Of a stretch of 64,000 nt of DNA, positions 1-11,227 are shown piece by piece; position 1 is the stretch's first letter, and the number at the start of each line of letters is the position of its first letter. The position numbers and the translations under genes were made by a program. The stretch is taken from positions 2,356,001 through 2,420,000 of the forward strand of contig JAJFPB010000008.1 of the NCBI GenBank assembly GCA_020881915.1, given 5' to 3'. The DNA comes from Paramyrothecium sp. XJ0827. Its lineage: Eukaryota > Ascomycota > Sordariomycetes > Hypocreales > Stachybotryaceae. A model generated the notes under the pieces. The model had not been told where the DNA came from. It ran no database searches and saw only the letters and a program-made list of their open reading frames with translations.

Positions 1-35
1 CACCACTCCATCTAAGCAACCTCTCTTCCCTGCAG

Positions 36-463
36 AATGGCTTATCAGCAAGCCAGCTGGCGCCAAAGCGCGCTACATCTCCGCCATTGGATCTTACAAG
101 CTCGACATGGCAGAGATTGATCCGGACTACCTCCGCTACGTCACGACACTAGTTGCAGGGCCCGTCAACGCCGCACAGGCGGGAAGCGTCATTGTCGTGG
201 ATAGCCGGGCGGCTTGTAGGCTCGAGGCTGGAGAGCTTGTCACGGCCGACCTGCACGACGACCAGATCCTGGAGATGGGCGAGCTTGTTCAACGAAGAAA
301 GACTGCAGGTGAGAGCGAGAAGCAGGCACTGGAAGCCTGGATCCAAGATGGCTTGGTCGTTTACAAGAGTGTAGGCGTTGGAGTCATGGATTTGGCACTA
401 GGCAGGGAGCTGCTGAATATCGCGGCGGAAAAGAATGTCGGCCAGTCTGTGGCAGAGTTTTGA
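36..463 (+). CDS. Ornithine cyclodeaminase / mu-crystallin family protein, last exon (5' part outside window)
   Basis: A splice acceptor (TGCAG, ending at base 35) opens an exon that reads in frame to the TGA at 461-463. The visible peptide has the end of the family's Rossmann domain: a stretch ending SAIGSYKLDM, then a hydrophobic strand with the sequence VIVVDSR, and near the end YKSVGVGVMDLALG, the family's typical KSvGvAiqDlA-like signature. These NAD(P)-dependent enzymes cover ornithine cyclodeaminase, ketimine reductases and related imine reductases, so the substrate cannot be told from a C-terminal exon. Its 3' end faces the 3' end of the GMC oxidoreductase gene, with about 265 bases between them. 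The family call is firm; the reaction is not. Confidence 0.8.
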
Positions 464-729
464 AGACACATTTGGAAAATCACTCAAGACGCACCGAGAC
501 CGCCTTGCGACTAGTGACCGCTATGTCAATAAACTGTCTTTTGCGTTTCTGTCCTGAATTCATGAGTTGGCGAAAGCCAAGAAAGAGATGACCTTGATTC
601 TAAGTTTACCCAGGCCTCAATTTAGTTTACTGGATTGGAAAATGATTCATCTCATGTTTGAACCAATTGACCAAAATCTCTATCTTGAAGGTCGTGGTGC
701 TTGATACAAAAAGATGAAGCAGAGGCAAC

Positions 730-2701
730 TCACTCCAACAACCCATGCTCCCTCTTGATAAAGTCAGCGCACCTTTCCGCCAACATGTAAACCACTGCCA
801 CGGGATGTGCCGAAGTCAAAGAAGGGAGCGCGCTCGCATCGGCAATCCTCAGATTCTTGAATCCGTGTACTTTCAAATCTTGTCCCACGACGCCCCCTTC
901 CACCTCTCTCGCCATCCGGCACGTCGAGGTGGGATGCAACGTGCTGGCAGCGCTCTTCCCCACGAACTCGTCAATCTCCTGGTCTGACACGTCACGCCAG
1001 CTTCCTTCGACCGAGTCGGCCTTCACTCCTGGGGCATGCTGCCAGGTGGCTTCAAAGTCGTAGCCCCGCGTCCGGAAGCGCTCGAAGAAATGCATGGCGA
1101 ACCGAGTCGCCTTGCGCAGCACGGCCCAGTCCCGCGCGTCTGTGATGAAGGGATGATGCATTTTTGGAAGTGCCAATGGGTCATCGGATCGCAAGGATAT
1201 CCTGCCCCTGGAGAATGGCTGTGCCAATACTGCCATGATCCCGTAGTAACCTTTGCCTTTGACAGGTTTGTGAAAGATTGAAGAGGCTGAGAGCATAATT
1301 TCAATGTCCGGTATGTTCTCAACCTTTTTTGCATCGAGATTATCGTGTCCTCCACTATCCTCTTGGCGAACCTGCATGCTCTTGTCGTCGATCGCATCGC
1401 TCCTTACCCAAATGCATTGTTTGGTCGTCGTCGAGAGAAACAAGCCTGTTCTGAAGACCAATAACAGGACAAGCTGCCATAACAAGAAGAGCGGTTTAGT
1501 AAGAACAAGATACGAATCGCTTGGCTTAACCTCAACCGTCACGCCAATGGACACATGATCCATCAAATTCGAGCCCACGCCCAGCAGATCTTTCACAACG
1601 TTGATTCTATGGGCCTCTAGCTCTTCTCGGGGACCGATGCCACTCAGCATAAGGACTTGAGGTGTGAAGAATGTACCGCAGGCCACAATAACTTCTCTCT
1701 TAGCGTTTACAAAGCCTTGACGTGAGATTTTCTTGGTTGGAAGGGCATCCATAAGGTGCACACCGACCACAGTATTGCCGTCTTCGCTGATCTTCAGCTT
1801 GGTGGCCACAGCACCAGTGCACAGAGTTAGGCGTTTCCGGCGTTGCATGACCAGGGATCGAGGCAGATACGCTCGATTCGAAGACAAGCGATGGCCAGCC
1901 CGGTCGATCATGGTGTCGATGGTGAAGATACCCATTGCAGGCGTGTCGGGACTGTTGTGGCTTCGGTGGACCGGAAGGCCAACATCTGCAGCCACATCAA
2001 TAAAACTAGCATCGGTTAGAGTCTGAAGCACAGACGCGTAGCAATGAGCAGGATGGCTTACTGCTTTTCCACGGCGAAGTGAGCTGGCATGTGTCGCAAC
2101 ACAAGAGGTCCTAGGGTTCATCAGCACACAGGTCTTGTGAGCTAAGAGGGAGCTAACTCACCGTTCATGCCTCGACCAGTGTTGTTGGGGAGCAGTGAGG
2201 CATCTTCAATCCTCCGGAAATACGGTTCGCACTTTTCCCATGCCCACTCTTGGTTGCCCAGCTCTGCCCATCGGTCATACTCGGCTGGGATGCCGATCGT
2301 ATACATCAGACCGTTAACTCGACTTGCACCGCCCAGCGCCTGCGAGGTGAACGCGGATGTCGCGCTCCCAGTCCAACCCTTTTCCGATTCCGAGGCCAGT
2401 TTGACAACCTGGGGTGCCTTGTCATGCAAGGCTTGTGCCGCGAGTGGGACGTTGAAAAACCAGTCATCTTTGATCCTGCCACGAGACACGAGCAGAACCT
2501 TTACATCTGCATCCTCGCTGAGGCGAGAGGCGAGGACACAAGCAGCGGTGCCGCCTGATTTGCCATCTTGGTCAGCATGACGAGCACCGGACACTGAGGA
2601 TAGATTGCAAACGTACCACCAACGATGATATAGTCGAAAGTTTCGCCGTCAACATTTTCGACTGTGCTTTCGGGATAATGAGTGGTGAATGGCCAGAACA
2701 T
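730..2701 (-). CDS. GMC (glucose-methanol-choline) family FAD oxidoreductase, 602 aa
   Basis: Three exons: 2701-2617, 2554-2162 and 2060-730, joined by introns of 62 and 101 bases with GT-AG ends; phases agree and give 602 aa. The N-terminus carries the FAD dinucleotide-binding motif VGGGTAACVLASRL just after the first intron. Later come the second GMC signature (GTFFTPQVLMLSGIGPREE) and the C-terminal catalytic region with HPTSTCRM and SAHPVAVVYMLAE, supplying the usual His/His pair. The start MFWPF fits family N-termini; no signal peptide is seen, so it is probably intracellular. GMC enzymes oxidise alcohols, choline, sugars or secondary-metabolite hydroxyls; the substrate is unknown here. 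It diverges from a short-chain dehydrogenase about 1.36 kb away, and a Zn2Cys6 regulator lies just beyond. Confidence 0.88.
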
Positions 2702-3845
2702 GGGGACAGGTAATTGCTCTGCAAGGTGACAGAATGTTGTTTGTTTGTGCTGACAGGTGGCGTTTCCCTCTTTTGGGGGGCTTTGGTGTAGTCGCTCTGG
2801 CCAAGAGTCACATTCTCTAACGCGCATGATCCAATCAGGTTCATCGCTCATAATGCAGTAAGCGCCACAGTTGTGCGCGTATCATCGCATATCACCAACA
2901 GGGATTAAGGGCGGTCAAGGTTGCATCGCTCACAGTTCCATTTGTCTGGCGTCTGGTAGCGCAAAGCATGGTTGAAGATGCTACAGCCTTTCGGTTCGTT
3001 CGTAAAAATCATTCGTCTAGCTATATCTTGAAAGCTAATGCGAGAGACGTGACCGCGGGAACTAAGGTTGTGGAAATTGGTATATTCAAGTTGCATAGTC
3101 CTGATCAGCCTCCCGAGTTGCCTACCCTGCAGTAAGCCGTCGCATATGATGAAGCCATTGCCTCGTTTACTTATCATCGTTGGCTACCAGGAGCACCCAA
3201 ACATGTCAGCTTTGATTCTAGAAAGATTGTACTCGTAAGAAGCAATTAATTTCACATTTGCCTTGTTCTATTTACGAGCCATGACGCAGCAAGTGGAATA
3301 AGTACATACCAGAACGCCAGCAGTGACAGAATTTCCGATATATCCTTTCAGTGTCTTATTTGAAACCGAATACCATCCTTGGGGCGGGAAGTGCCGTATT
3401 CCTCTGAGTAACGGGTAATACCCCTTCTATGATTGAAATGTTAGCCTTGAGTCCATGAAGTGTGCTATAAGCGCAACATGAATTCTCAACGAGTAAAAAG
3501 TTATCGCTAGACCGGACTTGCAGGGGCAACGATCCGTCCAATTGGGGCTTGCGTTTCGCGAGCTACCCAATGGATATGGTAAAAGCGATGGCGTCTCATT
3601 TCCAGACCGATTACAAATGCTTGAAAGATGCCGCAATTTTATGCTGATTAATATTGCTGCAATTGCTCTCCATTCATGTCTTGATGGCCCGGTTGGTGCG
3701 GCTTCGAGAACATTCACAGCAATTTGTTGCATGCTGCTGGGTTGGCCGGCTCGCATTTCCGTTGCTGTGATTGGCTAGGGTTCGACATTAGTAGATCGTG
3801 AAAACCTCCCTAGCCCGCACGCTAGCATCTTCACATGATTTCGAC

Positions 3846-3855
3846 CGGTATCCCG
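3846..3855. promoter_or_regulatory. CGG-N4-CCG inverted repeat, candidate Zn2Cys6 site
   Basis: The sequence CGGTATCCCG is an inverted pair of CGG triplets spaced by four bases, a layout many Zn2Cys6 binuclear-cluster dimers recognise. It lies about 205 bases upstream of the SDR start and in the divergent GMC/SDR promoter. A further GACCGGATAC occurs about 80 bases downstream. The binding factor, possibly the neighbouring regulator, is inferred. Confidence 0.35.
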
Positions 3856-3957
3856 TCTGCACGCTAATATGATGAAACTCCGCTCGTCTGGCTATCGGGT
3901 CCAAACTCCGCTTAGTCCCAGGTCATCGACCGGATACAGACTCAGCCGTGGCATACC

Positions 3958-3965
3958 TATATAAA
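3958..3965 (+). promoter_or_regulatory. TATA box of the SDR gene
   Basis: TATATAAA lies about 100 bases upstream of the ATG at 4062, a normal distance for a fungal core promoter with a 50-70 base leader. Confidence 0.5.
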
Positions 3966-4061
3966 CAGGTCCCGGAAGCCATTATGAGATGTTGTTGCTT
4001 CATCATCCTCGCCATCTTAAACACCATTTTTCAGAACCAGCCCCCTTGAAGCTCTCACAGA

Positions 4062-4973
4062 ATGGTATCCTTCCGTCCAGACACCGATATTCCTGACCTG
4101 TCGGGCAAGGTTGTCTTCGTTACCGGCGGAAACATTGGTCTCGGCAAAGAGACTGTTCTCCAGCTTTCCAAGCACAACCCAGCTCACATTTATCTGGCCG
4201 CAAGATCACGCGAGAAAGCCTCGGCGGCCATTGCGGACATAAAAAAAGCGGCACCGGGAGGCGCTCCCATCACATTCATCGAACTCGACCTGGCCTCTTT
4301 TAAAAGCATCAAGGATGCTGCCAATGACTTCTTGAGTCAATCCCAGGAACTTCACCTCCTGGTCAACAATGCCGGCATTATGAACGTCCCGGCTGCCCGT
4401 ACCAAGGAAGGCTACGAAGTTCAGTTTGGCACAAACCACATGGGTCATGCTCTGCTCACCAATCTACTACTTCCAGTCCTGCAACAAACAGCCAAGAGCC
4501 ACAAGGACGTTAGAGTAGTGACGCTTGCGTCTTTGACAGAAACTTGGGCTCCAGCCAAGGCGTATGATTTCGAGGCTCTGAAGACCGATGCGGCTTCCAC
4601 ATCGACCATGGTGCGATATGGTATTTCAAAACTTGCCAATGTGCACTACAGCCGAGCCTTATCGCGGAATTACCCCGATATTCGATTTGTCGCTGTTCAT
4701 CCTGGCGTCGTCCGGACGAACCTGATATCAGGCATGGAAGCTAGCTTTCCTCTTTTTGCTCCGGTGATAAAGGGACTCAGTCTACTGGCGGGTACAAGCA
4801 TCCCTAATGGCACCAGAAACCAATTGTGGGCTTGCGTGAGCCCGGACGCGAAATCAGGCGAGTTCTACCATCCCGTAGGAGTCGCGAACAAGGGTTCCAA
4901 GCACTCATTGGACACACAACATGAAGCTGCACTATGGAAGTGGACCGAACAGGAATTGAAGGATTATGTATAA
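4062..4973 (+). CDS. Short-chain dehydrogenase/reductase (retinol dehydrogenase / WWOX-like), 303 aa
   Basis: Single-exon gene of 303 aa. It shows the classical SDR layout: cofactor motif TGGNIGLG at residues 21-28, NNAG at 102-105 and the catalytic YGISK with Tyr186 and Lys190, followed by HPGVV. An Arg-rich segment (AARSR) after beta-2 suggests NADP(H) preference. The expected catalytic Ser is probably in TLASLTE (about residue 157). The family oxidises or reduces carbonyl/alcohol groups on small lipophilic substrates; the substrate here is unknown. No signal peptide or membrane anchor is evident. It is head-to-head with a GMC oxidoreductase and is followed 420 bases later by a Zn2Cys6 regulator on the same strand, suggesting shared control. 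The context reads like a small catabolic or secondary-metabolite module. Confidence 0.9.
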   Translation: MVSFRPDTDIPDLSGKVVFVTGGNIGLGKETVLQLSKHNPAHIYLAARSREKASAAIADIKKAAPGGAPITFIELDLASFKSIKDAANDFLSQSQELHLLVNNAGIMNVPAARTKEGYEVQFGTNHMGHALLTNLLLPVLQQTAKSHKDVRVVTLASLTETWAPAKAYDFEALKTDAASTSTMVRYGISKLANVHYSRALSRNYPDIRFVAVHPGVVRTNLISGMEASFPLFAPVIKGLSLLAGTSIPNGTRNQLWACVSPDAKSGEFYHPVGVANKGSKHSLDTQHEAALWKWTEQELKDYV

Positions 4974-5395
4974 CACCGCGAACTAGGATGCCATCTTTTT
5001 CTTCTTTCTTTATCTCACAAGCTTGGTAATGGGCGCAATAGAAGTTAATATGATAGGGGTTGTTCTTTCAGGTCTGGGTTGCACAATAGAGTCTGGATTC
5101 AGTAGACTTCAATTCTACTAACTTCCAATTTGTTTGAAGTACGGTAAATCAGAGTCGCGCATTCCACTTATTCGGTAGGTTTCCGATGCTGCAATTTCGC
5201 ACGCAGGGTTCATTCAGCTAGCGCAAACATGTGGCCCAATCAACTCTCGACAATTGCGAGCCAGCCAATGGTGGCATTGCTTAATCTAGCGTCAAACTAA
5301 CCAGTATTCGTTGTTCATCATAAAACCGTAACTCCGGGAGCCGAGGGGCCTCCGCGTTTTGTCATGATCATGACCCAGAGGCATCAGGATAGGCA
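4974..5395. other. Intergenic region upstream of the Zn2Cys6 regulator
   Basis: No gene is seen in 422 bases between SDR and regulator. It contains the perfect palindrome listed at 5361-5374 and otherwise no recognisable element. Confidence 0.6.
5361..5374. promoter_or_regulatory. Perfect 14-base palindrome just before the regulator gene
   Basis: GTCATGATCATGAC equals its own reverse complement and ends 21 bases before the proposed ATG of the Zn2Cys6 gene. It could be an operator for a dimeric regulator or part of the 5' leader. Function is not known. Confidence 0.35.
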
Positions 5396-7181
5396 ATGCC
5401 TGGCTCCCAGAAGCTCCAAGATGGCCAACCCGTATCACGGATAACACGGGTCAAGACAGGGTGTCGAACATGCAAGTGAGCTACTACCACAGCCATTCTT
5501 TTCCATTACCTGTCTGACCTTTGCCTTGATTAGAATACGACGAGTGAAATGTGATGAAACTCGTCCATGCTGTCGTCGTTGCGCCTCCTCTGGCCGGCAG
5601 TGCGATGGCTACGGCATCTGGGATGCAGCTCGTGCCCTTCATGGTCAAATACCCAATCCAGTGCAACCAAGGGCTCTGTCACGGCACAATACCCCTGTTG
5701 GCATGGCAGGTCTCGAAATTGAGGAGAAGCTTCTGTTCGAATGGTTTATCCACCGCACGGCCAGGAAAATGCCTGGAGCCTTCACATCCCCTCTCTGGGA
5801 TTCACTCATCCTTCAAACGAGCTCGCAGCAAAGGGCCGTGCTGCACTCCGTCCTCGCCTTAGCATCAGCACACAAGGGCAACACAATTGAAGCTTCTAAA
5901 TCTATAATGGCAAGAGGCGACCCTCTTGTGCAGAACGGTTCAACCCTGAGACAATACAACAAGGCGATTAAGCATATTTTAAGCTCCCTCTCCAACGAGA
6001 GCAGGACCAGTCAACGTCTTGCACTGATCACAAATGTGATATTTACCTCTCTTGAATATCTACGAAGACAGTACAGGACGGGCTCTAAACACCTAGAGAA
6101 TGGTACAAAATTGTTGCACACACTACACGCACGAAAGTCCCCTAATCCCAAGGGCAGTGTGCCGCTGCTACAACCTGTGGATTCTGTGGATTCTTGGCTC
6201 ATTGAGGCTTTTCGTCGACTGAATCTCCAGATGCGACTTCTTGGATGCGCCCCGTTGAGCTCATGCCTACCTCTGAACTCGAGTTGTGGTCAGAATACAC
6301 CCAAAATCTTCTACTCGATTCGAGAGGCAAGAGGGCATTTAGATGCGCTGTTTTGTGACACCTATGACTTTCTCGAATGCCCTATTCAACATGGGCTCCC
6401 TGCACATGATCCTTTAGTATTACATGCCGCTGAGAAGCAGACAGCTTTACTGGCTAAATCAACACATTGGCTAAAGGCCTATACGGCCTCTGCCAAAGGT
6501 GCCTGTATTGGAGCGTCAGACAAGGAGAAGATGTCTTTTGAACTGCTTCGAATCTACCACACCATGGTCCACATCATGATAGGTTCCTATGTCTACCCCA
6601 GAAGCGAGCTGATCTTCGACTCGTTTACTGGTGATTTTGTGTCAATACTCAAGCAGTTCAGACACCTCCTCGGTCAGTTTGTGCTTAAATGTCCCGACGC
6701 ACATGGAGGCATATTCAACCGCTGCAAAGAAGACAGTTTCACTTCTGACGTAGGGCTGATCCCACCACTTTATTATACAATAATGAAATGCCGGGATCCG
6801 CTTGTAAGAACTGAGGCTGTTGGCATGCTCACCAGGAACCAGCATCGAGAAGGTATTTGGGATAATCAACTGATTGCTGCTGTAGCGCAACAAGTCAGGC
6901 AGATGGAAGAATCAAACCTAGGAAAGATGATAAAACCTGCAGGGGATGCATCCGCCTCGGCCGACGAGATAAACAGCAGCTTTTTGGCGTTTTATGTACC
7001 AGAGTCCTTGAGAATCCGGGATGTCAAGGTGGAGCTGCCAGATGTGCCGGTGGGCAGATTGATAATGACCTATCACAAGCAATGCCCCGACGGCACTTTC
7101 GAGTGTCTGAAGAAAGAGTACGATTGCCGCACTGCTACCTGGTTGGAGGGTGATGGTGGTGATTTATGTGCAGTACCTTGA
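5396..7181 (+). CDS. Zn2Cys6 fungal transcription factor, 575 aa
   Basis: Two exons: 5396-5475 and 5534-7181, with a 58-base intron (GTGAGC...TTAG) inside the zinc cluster. Joined, they give six cysteines C23-x2-C26-x6-C33-x6-C40-x2-C43-x6-C50, the Gal4-type binuclear cluster, in a basic context. Starting the gene downstream of the intron would lose the first two cysteines, which fixes the start. The rest is a helical region of the fungal Zn2Cys6 C-terminal type (for example EEKLLFEWFIHRTA near residue 90), without a clear fungal-trans catalytic-like motif. It acts in the nucleus as a DNA-binding regulator, usually on CGG triplets. Position next to the GMC/SDR pair suggests a pathway-specific regulator; that link is inferred. 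Confidence 0.88.
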
Positions 7182-8113
7182 TCCTTGGACTTTTACAATA
7201 TATCTGCCTCGTTGCACCAGGAAAATAACTTCATATAAATGGTTTGGTAGACTTAATATAATGACTTGAAATAAAGTGAATCTTAAGTTCACTCCTTACT
7301 CATAAACAAGTAAAGTGTGGTTGAGACTAGACGGCAAGGCAGAGAAAGCTGAGATCCCCTGCAATGTCAAGGAGCGGGCATGCATTGTCCCGGAAGAAAC
7401 AAATTCCACTCCATCGCATTGTCTTGTTCAGCTCGATTTGCTGTCATACAGAAGGGCCATTAAAGTCCTCTGCGAGGCACCAGGCAATAAAAAACCCTAT
7501 TTGATCCCACACCTTGCTACCACTCATAAATGCTCAACTAATTTGCCAGAACCTTAATGTACCTAGATTCTGTCCGGGTTCCATTGGTCAAGAGCCGCGA
7601 ACTGATGTCTGAGGTTACCAGGGAATAAAAAGAAAACGAAATCGTAGAGAAAGGTGGCAGTTGATGCGATGAAGACCGGCCCATGCTCAGTCTAGGGTAG
7701 CACTGTTGTGCCAAGAGTGCTACTCGCCCTTTCAGATAGAGGCGACACTGGGATTAACGCAGTGATTCACGAACAATTGAAATTGATGCGCCAGGTAAAA
7801 CTTGATAGGGAATCGTTCAGAAAGTCCCCGTCGCGACCATGTACCTATGTAAGATTCTCCCTACGTAATCGTGGGAGGCTAAAGCCTGTACCCGACCTGT
7901 TGCTTGGATTATCCTCCAGTCACGGGGACCGAACCAACATGATTCTTCTTTGATCGTGCCGCAACCCTGATTAGGTAAGGAAACAAGGAAACACCGCAGC
8001 AAATATGAAGTCAATCTGGACTGGGCCCCCAGAGTCCCCTGAACCTAAACGATCCCTTTCTCGCTTGCAAACACACTGTCGCCGAACTATAGGGTGCCCG
8101 CAAAAGGCTTCCC
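7182..8113. other. Intergenic, no gene seen
   Basis: About 930 bases between the regulator and the peptidase gene. Short open frames exist on both strands but have no family motif, no suitable start context and no splice partners. No repeat or RNA gene was recognised. Confidence 0.6.
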
Positions 8114-10569
8114 ATGAGCATGGCTGTTGATGGTGTCCAGGTCTTCAAACTGGGCGTTGAGACTCAGTTTGAGCGCCTGACAGACCAGCGGAGACGTTAC
8201 GCACATCACATGGCTCGGTAAGTGCGGAGCCGCAGCCGGCGCCACAGTCGCAACACGACTTGCTAATCATTGTGAATAGCGCGGCCTGGTTCGGCACGAG
8301 GATCATCCTTCGGCAGGTGTCCGCAGAGTCGCCCGCCATCTTCGACTTCGTACTCGAGCTGCATCGCCTTTGCCGTGGAGACTGGCAGAGCCTCGTCGGA
8401 CGGGACTTGAGCCAGGCCCAACTTAAACAGTTCTTGACCTATGCCGCCGCGTTTCTCTCCAACATTGGTAACTACTATGTGCGCTTCTTCCAGGATAGTG
8501 CGCGACAGTTCGCAACGCTGACTCCCGCAGGGCTCCGGCGACCAAAAGTTCACCACCGGAGTAGATGACGCTGTGCTCCGGAAGCTGGCAAACAAGTCCA
8601 CTCGTTTAGCTGCCTTGTATCAGAATATATCCCATTCCCTAAATGCGACTCCACCCTTCGGTCTAGGTTATCCAGCTGAGAATACCCAGAGTAGCTACTA
8701 CCCGGGAAATGACATTAAAGAGTCAGATGCTGCTCTAGTCTCAAAAGTTCTTGAGCAGAACTCGGTTTTCCCCGAGAACACTAGGCTCAAAAAGGCAGAT
8801 GATGGTGTAGGATATGAGGTCCTCGTTGCAGCCGTGAAACGTGGCGAGGTCGCGAAGTTTCCACTACCTAACAAAGATGGCTTCGTGAGACTGGTTCGGG
8901 GAGATCACTCGTCGGATCTTGAGCGAGTCTGCGACGAACTGACTGAAGCATCAAAGTATGCTGCAAATGGCTTGCAGCGAGGGTTTATCGAAGCTTATAT
9001 CGAAAGCTTCCAAACCGGTAGTTTGGACGCCTACCGGAAGTCCCAGCGGATCTGGGTACAGGACAAGGCGCCAAGAGTAGAGAACATCTTTGGTTTTGTA
9101 GAGCCATATCGCGATCCACATGGTGTCCGAGCAGAGTTTGAAGCTCTCGTGGCTATCGCTGACGACGAGGAAACCAGGCTTCTGGCAAAGCTGGTCGAGA
9201 ACTCGGCAACCTTCATACGTCGTCTGCCTTGGGCTACGCAAGAGAACGATGGGAAAGGGCCGTTTGAGAAGAACCTTTTTGAACCCCCAGATTTCTCGAG
9301 CATCCACAGTCAGTGTCCTCAAGAGCGGCACGAGACCCGTCACTAAATATTTTTAGCACTCGCATACTGCTCTAGCATCATATTTCCGGGCATCAACTTG
9401 CCAAATGTGAGTAATGCACGCAAGCAGGATTGACCGCACGGTCTAGGCCGATTGACAACTCCTAGTATAACGATATTCGACAAGAGGACGGCTTCAAAAA
9501 CGTCATCATTGCCAATAGAATGGCTGTAGAGAGCGAAGCTAAGCAGTATCCATTTATTGATGCTTCCGAGATGGAGCAATTCAAGAAGCACAAGTTTCCC
9601 GCCTACTACTGGTGGGTCGTACTCCATGAGCTCCTTGGCCATGGCACGGGGCGTATGATGGTTGAGACAACCGCTGGAAAGTTCAACTTCGACATTGACA
9701 ACCCACCGGTCAATCCCCTTACTGGAAGGCCTATTACGTGCTGGTACAAGCCAGGTCAAACCTGGACCGGTCAGTTTGGGGATCTGGCCACTACGGTTGA
9801 CGAGTGCAGGGCCGAGCTCGTTGGCGCCTATCTGATGGATGATCCGGAGCTTCTCAATTTGTTTGGCTTCACTGAGGCTTCCGATATCACCGCTGAAGAC
9901 TGTATGCTGTCTCGCTCTAGAGTGGTGTTCGAAGCTGATTCTCTCATGGTTTAGTAACCTACAATCTCTACCAGCAACTAGGCGTCGACGGGTTGCGAGG
10001 CCTGTCAAACTTCAACGTGCACAGTGGTGTAAGTTTTATTAATCTCAGCAAATTCGATACGATTTCTTGCTAACGACGGTGGCAGAAATGGGGACAAGCA
10101 CACAGCCGGGTAAGCTCAATTGATCACACCCGAAGATGTTCAATGAAGATCCGGGTATGAAGACATGCTGACGATCCAACAGGCCCACTTCGCGATGCTC
10201 AAATGCCTCCTTCGTGATGGCGGCGGCGCTGTAAACGTCACTCATAACAAAGACAACCGAAGCCTGACAGTTCACGTCGACCGCTCCAAGATCCGGACGC
10301 AAGGGAAGTCGGCATTGGGCAAGATGCTTCTCCACCTGCACATGTTCCGATGCACAGCTGATGCCGAGGGCTGTCGCACCTATTACGAGGAGCTGTCCAG
10401 GTTGGACGAGCAACACGTTGAGTGGCGAGAGACGGTGCTGGCCAACAAGCCTCCACCGCTCATCTTCGTTCATGCCAACACATTTCTCGACGGCGATACG
10501 GTCATTCTGAAAGAATATGAACCAACAGTTGAAGGCATCATTCAAAGCTGGGCAGAGCGAGCTGTATAA
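8114..10569 (+). CDS. DPP3: Dipeptidyl peptidase III (metallopeptidase family M49), 683 aa
   Basis: Eight exons: 8114-8217, 8280-8478, 8531-9308, 9357-9406, 9466-9901, 9955-10028, 10086-10109, 10183-10569; all introns are GT-AG (48-73 bases) and phases close on 683 aa, close to the family's usual ~700. The zinc motif HELLGH is at residues 431-436 and the second signature DECRAE at 489-494, with the M49 spacing. Family landmarks include RYAHHM.RAAW, SNIGNYYGSGDQKF across intron 2, SSIIFPGINLPNYNDIRQ across introns 3-4, and GQAHSRAHFAMLK. Exon 7 is only 24 bases. The enzyme is a cytosolic zinc exopeptidase releasing dipeptides from the N-terminus of short peptides in late protein turnover. A second ATG (8120) is an alternative start. 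Confidence 0.95.
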
Positions 10570-11227
10570 CCCTTTTTATTACACGTAGAAGTACATTAGG
10601 CCTTCTGTTGCTGAAGCGCAATCGCGTATTGCATGATCTGAAACACCGTACGTACCAATCCTATCAAAAGACTCAACGAGGTAGACCCTCAATTTGGTCC
10701 AGAAGGACTGAGTGACAAAGATTAGTATTTTGACACTGACACGATTCATGGTTGGTATATCGAAGTGGCGATTCACCGAATGAGAGACCTGCTGAATCCG
10801 CCGAAGCCGCCGGGGTTTGTGGATCTTTACCAACACTGAACGGCTCTGCTGTGGAACTTCAGAACATGTCGATTTCATAATTCATGTAAGACATGTTCCA
10901 CCGTGTGTGTGACATACTAATTAGTAATCAAGCTGCTCATCTTTTGCTTTCGGGTCTCTTGACAGCGTGTCTTTTTGCTTTTTTCTTCATAGTCTGACCC
11001 ATTCGTAAGTGTACGCCGAGGTAGCATAATGGATGCTTTGCCGCGTCAACAAATGCGATCTTTGTCGGATTTGTCAATTGCAAATTACGATCAATGATGA
11101 AACTTTGGATGGTTGTGCCCTTCTTTCTACCGTCGGCTCTTAAGCGTAGCAGCAAGAGCTGATTAAAAATCTAGCGCCTTTTGGCAACCACCAACAGAAC
11201 AACACTCCGCCCAGGCCTGGTGGTTCA
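10570..11227. other. Intergenic, no gene seen
   Basis: About 660 bases after the peptidase with no supported coding sequence. The downstream edge merges into the decayed gene that follows, so its first part may include an unrecognisable 5' end of that pseudogene. Confidence 0.5.

Larger units (their letters stand above)
2702..4061. other. Shared divergent promoter region of the GMC and SDR genes
   Basis: No credible coding sequence was seen in about 1.36 kb between two divergently transcribed oxidoreductase genes. The SDR-proximal part contains a TATA box and a CGG-N4-CCG inverted repeat, listed separately. The remainder shows no structure that I can name. Confidence 0.6.

Noticed and set aside
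745..2580. Several open frames antisense to the GMC oxidoreductase
   Set aside because: They mirror the codon structure of the real gene on the other strand and show no independent homology.
5526..5533. Starting the Zn2Cys6 regulator downstream of its intron
   Set aside because: The frame there begins at a non-ATG codon inside the intron and would lack the first two zinc-binding cysteines.
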